Positions 1-10,404 of a DNA stretch of 61,995 bases are shown here, in pieces. Source of the stretch: Acephala macrosclerotiorum. Its lineage: Eukaryota; Ascomycota; Leotiomycetes; Helotiales; Mollisiaceae. The stretch's first letter is position 1; every line of letters starts with the position of its first letter. A program made the translations under genes and the position numbers. Location: positions 1-61,995 of the forward strand of contig MU119443.1 in assembly GCA_014904845.1 (NCBI GenBank). Direction: 5' to 3'. The notes below the pieces were generated by a model. That model saw only the letters and a program-made list of their open reading frames with translations. It had not been told where the DNA came from and did no database searches.

Positions 1-93
1 AACCCTAACCCTAACCCTAACCCTAACCCTAACCCTAACCCTAACCCTAACCCTAACCCTAACCCTAACCCTAACCCTAACCCTAACCCTAAC
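1..93. repeat. Telomeric CCCTAA tandem repeat (chromosome end)
   Basis: About 15.5 perfect head-to-tail copies of the hexamer CCCTAA run from the first base to about position 93, then stop abruptly at ordinary sequence. This is the C-rich strand of the TTAGGG telomere repeat used by filamentous fungi, in the orientation expected for a left chromosome end. No degenerate copies are seen within the array, so this looks like a real terminus and not an internal telomeric relic. Confidence 0.98.
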
Positions 94-295
94 TCAGTTT
101 TCTGCGATTGGCCCTCGCTCTACTCGGTGTCGAACAATAGTTTGGCCGGCTGATGCGGGGTAATCAGCTCTGCCGCCTCAGCAGAACATCTTATCAGTGC
201 GTCGCGAGCAAAAGATTGCATTTATCGCTTAAAACACCTCGCATGCGTTTAAAATTCAAATTCTCCGATCACGCTTCTACCAGTTGCCATATAAA

Positions 296-1376
296 ATGAC
301 GAACCAGAAGCCAAGTTCGATGCCAGGTGGCGTGGGGTCTTCAAGCAGCGAAGCTGTTAGCAGCAGAACGAATGTGGCAAGCCAGCATTCGAACATTTCC
401 ACTGATGAAGGATATGGAAAGCTGGCCAAGTTCATTGCGAAGTCTCCTGATATTGCGATCTTTCGAAAATTCGGCGTGCTAAATATGATGAATCTCCTAC
501 GCTTGCAAGCTGAACTTCATGGCATGGAGCAGCAATTAGAGGAAGCACGGGTGGAAGACAAGGACTCTGGCGATCGAATTCGAAGCCAGTATGGAGTTAA
601 TTTTCGTTTGATGCGACAAAATGCCGTTGAAGGAGAATCAACACAATACGACCTACCGGTAGATATTGGACAGAAGCTTGACAATACAGTATTATGAACT
701 TTCACTTGTCTTTGAACCATATCGGATCACAGCCCTAACACCTTCCAGATAAGGCATTGGATCAAACCCGATCATTAGACAAGGCGGCTCAACCAAGAGA
801 GTCTGATCTCGAATTCCTGAGAATCTGGCTTGATAGAGGCACGATGGGCGATGGCTTTCTGGTCGGAGTTGAGGCGACAGTGTGGAGTAAAATCAACTTC
901 GATGATCTTATTACGATTCGATCTCCCCCAGAGGAATCCGACAAGTTCACCAAGCTCTTGAATGGAACACTCCTTGACATGTATAACTACATGATCGGGC
1001 GCTTCAGCAAAGTATGTACTCGATCACATGAAGCTCAGTACCTGAATTCAATCAGCTTGGAATTATCACATAACTAACAGTTCCAAAGTCAGAGAAGAAG
1101 GTCATAGATGGAAAAATTCGAGTTTACAAAAAGAAAAATATTTCCAGAATTAGCAACGGTATCGTTGCAGCATTGTCAGCTATCATCCCGACGGTTGTGA
1201 TCCTCACATTACATTTTGTGCATAGGATGATCTATAGGATCGGGCTTGTTATCGTTTTCACAGCAGTTTTCGCCATTACTTTGGCTCTGTTCACCGAGGC
1301 GAAAAAAATCGAAATCTTTTCAGCCAGTGCTGCGTTTGCTGCAGTCGAGGTTGTTTATATTGGAAGTACTTCTTGA
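296..1376 (+). CDS. DUF6594 family membrane protein
   Basis: Unknown function; DUF6594 proteins are a family expanded in filamentous fungi. Three exons fit: 296-688, 754-1011 and 1089-1376, with introns of 65 and 77 bp, each with a CTAAC branch site (donors GTATTA and GTATGT). The product is about 312 residues. The N-terminal third carries the family pattern GYGKLAKFIAKSPDIAIFRKFG followed by a helix beginning LLRLQAELHGME. The middle has ALDQTRSL and an Asp/Glu-rich segment. The C-terminus has hydrophobic segments around IIPTVVILTLHFV and LVIVFTAVFAITLALF, then the hallmark ending SASAAFAAVEVVYIG. The start is the ATG at 296; an upstream in-frame TTG at 284 is not a credible start. It is the gene nearest the telomere and appears intact, unlike its broken neighbours further in. 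Confidence 0.85.
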
Positions 1377-1615
1377 GCTTGGGAACTAGCTAAGGGTCTT
1401 GGACAATCTAAGCCCATGGAAGCGACAAAACAATCTTATCGGTGTAGTTCTCATCATTTTCCAAGTAAAAGCTTCTGCTAGTTACTCCTTTGTCTTATCC
1501 AGGAATGCTTTTCGTCCAAATATAATTATCCTTGGAAATATCAAATAGTCTTGAGCTTTGAGTATAACAGTCTTCGTTACCAGTATCAAAAGATGGACTA
1601 TAGCATCACGATCCA

Positions 1616-2778
1616 TCACTCAGCAACATACCCACCATCCACAGGCAGCAAAACGCCTGTAATAAAAGCGGCATCCTCGCTCGCAAGAAACACGGCAGCA
1701 TTCGCAACATCCTTCGGCTCTCCAAAGGCTCCCCATGGATGAGCTGCCATCATTTGCTTGGTCAAAGCATCGTCCGTCGTAATGAGCTTGACCATCGCGG
1801 TGTTGATCACTGTTCTGTTAGTCGAGCTCGAGGCAGTGGGGACGCACACACCTCCAGGACAAATTGCATTCACATGGATCTTGTGTGGGCCATATTCAAC
1901 CGCGACTTGCTTCGTAAGTTCAGCAGTCGCTCCTTTGCTAGAACAATACGCAGCTATCTAATCAGCCAAAGTCATCGACCAAGATGTGGAACCTACGGCA
2001 GCCACCGAATCCAACCAACCCAGCGATGCTCGAGATGTTGATAACCCATCCTCGATCACCACTCGGACCGACTTCCTGCTGCATCATCTGTGCAATGGCA
2101 TACTTGCAGCCAAGGAAAGTACCTCGGGCATTCACCTTCATGGTTTTGTCATACACGGAGACTGAAGTCTTCGCAATACCTTTGCCAGACGCAGCTGGTT
2201 CGTCAATTTCAATGGCAATGCCCGCATTGTTGACAAAACTACATCCATGAGCATGCGGCCATCGATCTAAATTCGAGAAACAAGAAGACTTACATGTCAA
2301 CTCTTCCAAAGATCTCCACAGCTTCATGCACCAGCTCCTCTACCTCATGAGCCTCTCCAACATCAGCCTTCACAAATGCGCTGTAACCTCCCTCATTCGT
2401 GATAGCATCATGTGTAGCTACATGCGCCTCATCATTGATGTCGATCGTCGCCAGTGGTTGGAGATCAGAGCAGACCACCTTTGCACCTTCCCTTGCAAAC
2501 GCCAAAGCAATCGCGCGACCGATACCAGCGGAACTTCCGGTCACAACAGCAACTTTGTCAGCCAAGCGGCCAGGATGAGTTTGGATTGCAGTAACTAGAT
2601 TTCGCGAGGCTGTGGAAGATCTAAAGGGCTTCGGAGATTGGAAGACTTGGGGTGACCGTGCCTGATGAAATGAACGTTGTGTGATCGACAATGCCACTGG
2701 ACATTGGGAAACACGGATATTTAAGACCCTTCGACTTCCACTGAGGACACGAGCAGGGAGACGAAAGCTGGCTGACAT
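1616..2778 (-). CDS. Short-chain dehydrogenase/reductase with putative mitochondrial presequence
   Basis: NAD(P)-dependent oxidoreductase of the classical SDR superfamily; substrate not predictable. Exons on the minus strand are 2778-2294, 2238-1997 and 1953-1616, with introns of 55 and 43 bp, giving about 354 residues. Cofactor motif TGSSAGIG lies at residues 80-87, NNAG at 165-168, catalytic Ser at 232 (NISS), and Tyr245/Lys249 in the YCSSK motif. The C-terminal PVDGGY is the usual SDR ending. About 70 residues precede the Rossmann fold; they are rich in Arg and Ser and poor in acidic residues, compatible with import into mitochondria (inference). All motifs survive, so the gene is probably functional despite lying between the telomere and a pseudogene. 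It converges on the DUF6594 gene. Confidence 0.9.
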
Positions 2779-3398
2779 TGTTGCTGATACTTGAAGATCA
2801 CAACGTGGAGATGCGGGGAAGTGGAGGCTTAAATGGATTCAAGCAATTTGGAAATGGGCTGACACGACACTGAAACGAAACGACAAAGATGTTTGGATTC
2901 AACAAATGTCAGGTCATGTATGGGCTTTTCATGAGCTGCTTTTCTGGAAGATGGTTGGCTACGTCTAACGGGCAAAGCCACCTGGGACTGTCACCCGACA
3001 ATGGTCTGATGAATTTAAACCCCACGCAAGCCACAAATGCCAACTCCAGTGTCAAGTATTCATTCTGCAACTGTAGGAAACGAACGCGATAATTGTGCTT
3101 TAAAAGAGAATTGGTGGATCCCTTCAAAAGTGATAGACTTACAAGAAAACAGGTATAATGAAGACCGCACTCGTTGACTCGTTTAAACATGCTCTCCCAT
3201 GCGCATATTCAAGCACAAGCCGCGAAAGGTCTCAACGTGATCCGTTGCGTTGCAACTCTAACACATGCTGCCCCAAACCCCACGTTGCAAATGAAACAAG
3301 GCCCTCTTCTCAGAACTTCTCGCCATCGCTGCAACTCCGACGCTATATGTTGCGCAAGATCAAATTATGAGAAACGTAAGCACGTTATACTTCCCAGC
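2779..3398. other. Intergenic: SDR upstream region
   Basis: 620 bp between the SDR start and the 3' end of the HET pseudogene. It holds the presumed SDR promoter. Open frames here (for example plus strand 3174-3611) run into the pseudogene and have no recognisable domain. Confidence 0.5.
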
Positions 3399-5308
3399 TC
3401 ACCAATCCTTGACAGCTTCACCGCTCATAAGGTCGTGTGCATAACACTCGCTAACGAATCTGAAATGCTCTCCCTCAAGCCGCAAGATCATTGGCGTCGC
3501 TCCACCGAAGAGCACACACAGAATATCGCCGCCTTGAATGTTGCCTGGTCCCAGATCAAGATGGAGCGGCTTTCTCGTAAAGAATATTTTGCGATGGTAT
3601 GCCGCATCTAAATATTGGCGGTATACGGCAGCGTTTCCTGCTTCATCCTGCGGTTTGAGAAGGTGCTCGAACTCTTCTTCGAGTTCCTTCTGAAATTTTT
3701 CAGACTCTGCTCCCTCGAGCAACCGCGTGTAAGGCCCCCAAAGATATGACCAGAAATGGCACTGAGGCTGACGTTCCATCATCTCCATCCCTATGAGGCT
3801 CCAATTCGCTGTAAGCGTGACCATCACAGCCCAGACCAGAGCCTCCGTCGATGGATAGCTACTTCTCAAGTTCTGGTACACCAGTTTCCATAAAAACAAG
3901 ACTTGGGATCCAGAAGACTTCAAATTAGACTTGGACATGGTCTCAAAGGGAATACTTAGAGCAGCAATCAAAAGTCCGCACCGCAAGAATATTCTCAGGA
4001 GATGATGTCTGAACGTCAGCTGGAACATTATCCGATGCTTTATTGGGCTCCTCTACCTTTTCATGCTATCTCTTCTCGTGGCGACTCTACTTCAAAGACG
4101 AAATCCTTCTCGAATGGATGCCTCGGGTGAAATCCACAGACCAGGATGGGAAAGATTTCCAATCCGGATTATATCTAACGAGCGACCAAATACCAAGGCT
4201 CCCCGACGATTCAATGATGTGTCTGGTCACATCACGGCAAACATGCTGAAGAGGCTTGTCGCAGCCTGCTTGAAATGCTTTAGGCAGATCCGAAATGTTG
4301 GAGGCTTCTCCAGCCAACCCAACAAGAGAGTAGACTTTGTCTCAGTTCTCTGTTGCTTTGAATCTGATGGCTTTATTCAGGAGTGTGGCCAGATCTCAAG
4401 GCAACCCAATGATTTCCAAGTCGTCGAACAGATGCAAAGACCTGATCGCGTTCCAAACATTTTTGTTCCGAGCCACAGGTGTCAGACCGTAGCACTTAGT
4501 CACGATCCACGAAGTTCAGGCCAGAAATTTCTCCCAGCCCAGCTCGTAGGATCCGCAAAGCATGCGGGGGTGAGTACGAGAAAGCGCTGCCTCTTAAATC
4601 ACCCAGGTTCAGACAAACCACGGTCTTGCTAAAATCTCAGCCAGTATTCTCCAAGACCTATCTCCTGCCGCCGGTAGATCCAAAGCATCATATTCAGCCT
4701 GTGTGTAAGATCTGTGTTGCGCGCTGCCGGTCATGGGATTAAGATCTTTGTTATAGAATTGTTGCATCTTGTCCAGCAGGGGTTCGGTACTTCCGATTTC
4801 AAAAATGTCTAGACCGAGACAGATGATCGTGCCCTCCGACTTCTGGTAGATCCACCTGCGTTCCCTTCTCTTCAGCGTCAGTCTGATTCATACAAATCTG
4901 ATCGCTCCAGATCCACTGAGCATCGCCGCGATCGAGAGTGGCAAGATGCCCTAGTGCTTCTTTCAAGGTGGTGGTGAACTTAGTTTTCTTTCCGTTGCAG
5001 TGCAGCGAGTTCTCTCTTGTAGGATCACCCCAGCAATAGCTCAGCGTATGGTATTGCAGAACATTTTTGTGTGGAAAATTTTCAAGGGCGCATTCGATTG
5101 CATCAGGACAGGTGCCCGATTTGAATTGAAGAAGGCGTATTGCGGTTGGTGGAAGGGTCGAGTAGACGAAATAATCCAAAGTTGACTTTCCTGATCCTAA
5201 TTTCGGCCCCAATGCCCCATTTTGGGATTCTAGGTTTTCTATCGATGCTCCAAAGCTGGGAAGGGTTTTGGAGAATATAAAGAGAAATAAAATGAAAGCG
5301 ATGGTCAA
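3399..5308 (-). pseudogene. HET-domain (heterokaryon incompatibility) pseudogene
   Basis: Relic of a HET-domain protein, a family acting in vegetative incompatibility. The N-terminal part (5308-4850) keeps RLLQF, YHTLSYCWGD, the AL..L segment and WIWSDQICMNQTDAEEKGTQ. After a frame change near 4850 the next block has GTIICLGLDIF, LARPWF, MLCGSYELGWE, ENxDKVYSLVGLAGE and WKSFPSWSVDF. In that frame I count nine in-frame stops between about 4600 and 3920, including one at the Arg of RPWF-x-R-TW, one at the Gln of WVIQE and one at the Arg of the RDKVYSL motif. All can be explained by single C-to-T or G-to-A changes from CGA, CAA, CAG or TGG. A second frame change near 3950 leads into the intact-looking C-terminal block with DLGPGNIQGGDILCVL, ILRLEGEHFRFVSECYAHD and GEAV. 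The true 5' start is uncertain. Confidence 0.88.
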
Positions 5309-5742
5309 TTAAAGAACCAGAAGTGCGGCGCGTGCAGTCGCCTCTGTGGCTCAGTGCTTGACCGAGAACTCAGCCCCAAGAAGCTGCTAAAACCCCGAAT
5401 GATCAAGGCTGTGCCGAATCTCACTCAAGGGCCCAGATATCACGAGGAAATCGCTCCCCTGGTCACCTCTAGTATATGGAGCGAAGGGACGCCGACTGCA
5501 GACCAGTGCTGGGCAAGTCGCTAGACCATCATGGTTGGCCAACCTCTCCTCTCTCAGAGGAAACTGTGCCACTGCTCTCAAGGAACGTTCGGCGCCAGGC
5601 AGCTTCACGTCAGAACGTTGTTGTCCGCAATCGAGCATGGCAATGCCATCGTTAGAAGGTCTAGGGTTCCGATTATATGCTAAACATTAACTATAAATCG
5701 GCAACACCTCCACAAACTATGTTTCGGAGTCGACACAACAAA
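5309..5742. other. Intergenic with no recognised gene
   Basis: 434 bp between two pseudogenes. A minus-strand open frame of 83 codons (5638-5387) has no domain I recognise and is probably chance or part of a decayed gene. Confidence 0.4.
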
Positions 5743-6203
5743 ATGCCTCGATTCACGATCGTCATCTGTGGTGCTAGCATTGCCGGTCCGTATCTGGCAT
5801 TGGACTCGCCAAGCAAGGCCATAAAGTGATCAACCTCGAAGAAGCTCACTCGATTTCACCAATCGGAGTCGGTCCCCATATTCCACCAAACACTACTTGT
5901 GTTCTCTAGAAGGTGGGATTGACCTCAAGGCTCCAAGGCTTCGCTCAGACACCGAAAGGATCATCATGACGCTATGCAGACAACTCCATAATTGCAGAGA
6001 TGCTAGCACTAGTTTAAGACGCTGGACATCCACCGTGAGTAGGACATTCAATTCTCGTGCTGAACAATCTGATAGCCAACAGGTACTGGGCCATCAAATG
6101 ATCCGATTATCAACAGATTCTTGCTGAAATGGCGGCCAAAGTGACGGGAGTTCAGAGCTGCTTCATTTGCAAGCAAAAGTGCACGAAACATACTGGAAAC
6201 TAG
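5743..6203 (+). pseudogene. FAD-dependent monooxygenase relic (salicylate-hydroxylase-like), N-terminal fragment
   Basis: The ATG at 5743 opens MPRFTIVICGASIAGPYLA, a variant of the dinucleotide-binding GxGxxG segment of class A flavin monooxygenases. After a frame change near 5800 the second frame reads LAKQGHKVINLEEAHS and PIGVGPHIPPNTTCVL, matching the end of the FAD fold and the conserved GxGxxxPPN region, then meets a TAG stop. Further downstream come RYADNSIIAEML with flanking stops and, after a possible intron (donor GTGAGT near 6032, acceptor CAG near 6083), SDYQQILAEMAAKVTGVQ, corresponding to the HRADYQ-like motif of the family. The reading then ends at TAG 6201-6203 and no C-terminal two thirds of the enzyme is visible. 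Stops, a frameshift and truncation make it a pseudogene. Confidence 0.75.
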
Positions 6204-6240
6204 ACATTAGAAAATGTATCGATTCTGTTTCTGTCCAACT

Positions 6241-7242
6241 CTACAAAGCATGCTCTTTGAAGAAGTCAATAATGATCGAAGTCGCATCGAACGACGCTGG
6301 CTTATGACCTTCCCTAATATTGTCCGAATTATCCTCCTACAATCTTTCATTAGCATCACGCACTCGCACTCGCACTCGCACACTAGGGGAAACTTACGGT
6401 GCTCGGCCAGTCATGTCCGATACTCTCGTCAAAAACATGCTTCACAAGCCCCTTTTTCTTCCCACTTCCCCACTCATACACCGTAGTATCATTCGTCCCA
6501 TTCAACGGCGCCGATTCATTCTTTACACTCAACCCATCTCTCCTCGCCCACTCCCGGATCCAATGCGACACACTTGGCAAGCACTCCTCTCTTTTTCCAC
6601 CTCCTGTATAATTAATCGTACTGTCAATCCCACCATGGAACTCTAGCATGGGAATGTTCGTCCGACTAGCACCACAAGGGATCTCGATCGTCGTAGGCTC
6701 GCATTTTGTGTCGTTCTTCACGTAGAAGGCTCCCGATACTGGTGCAAAGGCTGCGATTTGTTTCGAGAGAACAGGGTCGCAGGCCAATGTGTTGCAGAAT
6801 CCTCCTCCGTCGGACTTTCCCGTTGCGAAGATCCGGGATTTGTCGACAGTGTACTTGGAGGATAGGTCTGCGATGATATCGGCTGTGAATTGGATATCGT
6901 TAGTCCTGGCTCCAGGAACTCCTTGCCATGTTTTCTGAGATCGTAAGAATCTTGAACGTTTTCTGGGGTGAGCAGGCTTGCCCTCTTGCCGTTTGGGTAG
7001 ACTGCAATTGCAAAGTCGTTGAAGTCCGGATTGGACAATTGAGAAAGATAGTACTGCTGTGTCGCATTGCGTCCACCACCGTGGAAGGATAAGATCACAG
7101 GCGTCGCAACTGAGTGGTCAAAATTTGGTGGGAGAGTAAGGAGATACCATCGTTCAATGCCAGAACTTCGAATGGTAATATTCTCATATTGCGCTGCAAG
7201 GGTGAGAAGACCAGTGAGAGAGATCAGAGGATTCTGGAACAT
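6241..7242 (-). CDS. Secreted esterase, PHB-depolymerase / feruloyl-esterase-like (CE1 type)
   Basis: Predicted extracellular alpha/beta-hydrolase, probably releasing hydroxycinnamates or short esters from plant polymers (family inference). Exons on the minus strand are 7242-6982, 6934-6398 and 6336-6241, giving about 297 residues. A hydrophobic signal peptide covers roughly residues 1-18 (MFQNPLISLTGLLTLAAQ). LSFHGGGRNA is the oxyanion segment. Exon 2 opens TWQGVPGARTNDIQF, and the nucleophile elbow is GKSDG in FATGKSDGGGFC. FHGGIDS contributes the acid and GHDWP the histidine. Intron 1 (6935-6981, 47 bp) only fits as a GC-AG intron (AGG|GCAAGC); otherwise a frameshift would be needed. Intron 2 (6337-6397) contains a CACTCG microsatellite. 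The small last exon supplies the family-like ending FDATSIIIDFFKEHAL. Confidence 0.82.
6359..6382. repeat. CACTCG microsatellite inside esterase intron 2
   Basis: About three and a half copies of CACTCG lie within the second esterase intron, so length changes would not alter the protein frame. Confidence 0.8.
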
Positions 7243-7654
7243 TTTTGACGAATCTTGGAGATTGAGAACTAGAGGAAGAATAGATGCATGAAAAGAAGCA
7301 AAGGAAGAGGAAGAGGAAGAAAAAAATATTCAAACAGATTTAAGCTGCAAAGATGCTGACTGTACTCGAGCTTTCAAGCCACTTACTTGGCTGACGATGG
7401 AATGCGCCGACGGAGCAAACCAATCACAATGAGGCTGATCTGCAGTCATCTCGTGTCGTGGCCAGCCTCGCCATCTTTGCCAAGCATCACCATTCCCATC
7501 TCACCATCACACTCTAAACCTGAAATGCAACCAACGCTAGATTCGTATGGAACACCATGTTCCGAGTGGACACGAACAATCACAACTCTACTGCCCAAGG
7601 TGCCCTCCATTCTCAGCAAGGATATCAAACGCCAAAAATGCTTCCAAAACCAGT
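7243..7654. other. Intergenic: esterase upstream region
   Basis: 412 bp between the cysteinyl-tRNA synthetase stop and the esterase start, both on the minus strand. A purine-rich tract near 7300-7330 lies just upstream of the esterase ATG. No additional gene is supported. Confidence 0.5.
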
Positions 7655-10220
7655 TCACAGCCCAGATTTCGCCTTCCATGCCTGATGCAGTTGGTCTTGC
7701 TTTTGCCATTCCTTTTGCATCTTCTTCAAGGCACTTTTGGTGACCTCCTCGCCTTCCTTCGTCTTTGTAGGGATCCCCCTTTCATCCCAAGCGCTGAATC
7801 GATCGTCCTTGAACATATTAAGAGGGTCGACTTTGGCCTTTTCCTCTTTCTCACGATCTCTTCTCTCTGTCTCCAGCCGGACCTTCTCCTTTGCTGTAGC
7901 CTTTTCTCGCTCCTTCGCCGCCTTCTCTTCTCTTGCGGCCAGAAGTTCTTCTCGTGGAACGAATTTGATGAGAGAAGCTTGGTCTGACCTGTCATCGAGA
8001 TAGACACCAAGATTTGTGAGGTCATTGTCTCTGATCTGATCGGACAATGCAAGAATCTCCTTCTTCTTCTCTGAACTTGGCGCAATATTTCGTAGTTCAT
8101 CTCGTATTGTGGAAACAGCCCGCAAATATGGCATTGCAAGCGCTTCTGTGTCTTTCGTCCCACTCTTCTCCAGAGCTGCGAACTCAGCATCGACGTCTGT
8201 ACGCATCAAAGCATCAAGAGCTTCTGAGCGCAGTCCAAGACGCTCGACTTCCGATTTCACACCTAGGTGGACTTGGAGGTAGGGCTCGACAGCTTCCTGC
8301 GAACTCAAGTTGCCATTCGACGCACTGCTCATCCAGCCAAGACCTTCGTAAGGAGGAGAAGCGTTCGCATCTAGCCCAAAGATTCCAACCATCTTGGTGA
8401 TCCAACGAGTGATGGCTTCAAGGCCGGGGATGTCCACGTCTGACTTGTGGGTAATGATGTGGATATTGCCTTCTTTGACAAGTTCCGAGATCACGCGCAT
8501 CGCTCGTGGAGTATCGAATGAATCTGACAGAGCACTATTCATGTCGGACTGTGCCTTTTCGAGGGATTGCTGCAGACCTGTAGGCGTGCCATTGATGGAT
8601 AGTGACTTGATCGATTCTAGGCTTGCTTGCATGATCAAAGATTTTGTAGTTGTGAAGAAGTTCTAGAGCAGGTTAGCTATGACATCTCGAATGTGGTGGG
8701 TGCCTTACGTTGATTGTAGTCTCCCACACTTCAGCCATAGTTCTCATGTCAGGCGAGATCTCAACGCCATCATTCCATCGGCCCAACAAGAAGACAATCC
8801 TCATACCCCTGGGAGTATAATCATCCTTCAACGCATCCTTGATCGTCTGGAAATTCTTCAATGACTTCGACATCTTCGAACCAGAAATCGAAAGGTGGCC
8901 CATGTGAAGGAAGTACTTGACCCAGTGGTGTTCTTTGTCGTGGGAGCAGTAATATGCTTCACTCTGCGCCAACTCGTTGTCGTGATGTGGGAAGGCAAGG
9001 TCGATACCCCCCGAATGGATGTCCATTTGCGAGCCCAGAATGTCCGAAGCCATCACCGAGCACTCAATATGCCACCCAGGTCTGCCTTCTCCCCATGGAC
9101 TCGGCCAGACTGGTTCTCCTGCCTTCGACTTCTTCCACAAAGCAAAGTCACCAGGTCCACGCTTTCCTCCCAAGTTCTTTGACAGCGATCCCTCACCCTC
9201 TTCCTGTAACGCCTTGTCGTTTCGGCTATTGGGGCATAATCGTGCATATGTGTTGCCAGCTTTCTCGAATGCAGCGATGTCGAAGTACACTGAACCATCT
9301 GCCTCGTATGCAAAACCCTTCTCCACAATCTTCTCGACGAATGTGACAATCTGCGGCACGTATGTAGTGACTCGAGTGATGTAGTCTGGCCTCAGAACAT
9401 TGAGATCATCCATATCCTCCATGAATTGAGCTTCCCAGTATTGTGTAACCCTGGTGAAGATGCTGTGATCCTTTCCATCGATCGAGTCCTTATACAGAGA
9501 GTCCAGATATGGGAGCAGTATTTCATCGGCACCTCCAAACACTTTGTTCTCCTTTATAGCTTGCGCGGCCGAGGTTAGGTTGCTCAGGTGCATCTTCATC
9601 TTGGCCTCTGCATCTCCTGGCTTGCCCTCCCCAGTCAGCGTTCCGCCGGCAAGCACCTTGCCATACGCAGCATCTCTCCGCTCCGCATAATTGCTTGGAC
9701 TCAACTCTCGGCCATCTGTCGTTACTAATGCTGGCAGGTTGCTCTCTGCGTAGGATTGAAAGGCTGTCGCGGCTAATTTCGCCAATTCGGATTCTGTGTA
9801 CGTCTTTAATTTCTCGAGCTCCAGAAGCTTTGCTCTCCGTGCTTTTAGGATAATCTACCAATCGTCAGTTTCGCTCCAGCTCTCTTCATCCTAACTCGCC
9901 TTGTCATCCACATCTGTAATGTTCATGACAAACTTGACATTGAAGCCAAAGTAATGTAGCATGATCCTCCGAATGATATCGGTCGAGACATAATTCCTAG
10001 CATGCCCCAAATGCGAGTGGTCATACACCGTAGGTCCGCAAGCATACCAGGAAACTTTACCCTCTTCCAAAGGCTCGAAAGACACTGTGGTACCTGGATT
10101 TAGGGAATTGTGTACTCTTAATTGCGCCATAATGATCGAAGTAGTGTGAAATTTTCGTACATAAGTCGCATATGTAGTTCTGATAGCAGAGCTGCGCAGG
10201 TATCGAGGAAGAAGGTTCAT
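7655..10220 (-). CDS. CRS1: Cysteinyl-tRNA synthetase
   Basis: Charges tRNA-Cys with cysteine (class I aminoacyl-tRNA synthetase). Exons on the minus strand are 10220-9900, 9854-8709 and 8662-7655, giving about 824 residues. The HIGH-type signature is HLGH at residues 70-73 within [26 protein letters not shown] spans the first splice junction, [10 protein letters not shown] and [17 protein letters not shown] are the zinc/active-site region, and KMSKS lies at 434-438. The C-terminus is a long charged helix region rich in Glu and Lys, then [11 protein letters not shown], as in eukaryotic enzymes. Intron 1 (9855-9899, 45 bp) uses a GC donor (AAG|GCGAGT). The first 30 residues are Arg-rich without acidic residues, and a second Met at residue 31 begins MAQLRV, which suggests mitochondrial and cytosolic forms from alternative starts. 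Confidence 0.96.
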
Positions 10221-10404
10221 TCAGCCGTGTCGCATGGTGTTGTTTGTATGGCTGTATGAGTCTTCGATGAGTCTTTGGTGGGAGCCAAAAGGCGGAGAAG
10301 GCCACGGTCGGCAGAAAAAGACGCTATAGATCCCTGCGTTTTTCGGACATTCAGCCTCGTCGAAATTCATTGTGCAGGACAACCTCGTTGCAAACACCAC
10401 GAAA
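10221..10404. promoter_or_regulatory. 184-bp bidirectional promoter between two tRNA-related genes
   Basis: The start codons of the cysteinyl-tRNA synthetase (minus) and TRM61 (plus) are separated by only 184 bp, so the two genes must share upstream sequence. No obvious TATA box is seen. Function is inferred from arrangement only. Confidence 0.6.

Noticed and set aside
5387..5638. 83-codon minus-strand frame between the two pseudogenes
   Set aside because: No recognisable domain or start context; likely chance or unrecognisable decay.
7387..7743. 118-codon plus-strand frame over the esterase upstream region and end of CysRS
   Set aside because: Antisense to the well-supported CysRS C-terminus and composed of a Ser/Pro-rich random-looking sequence.
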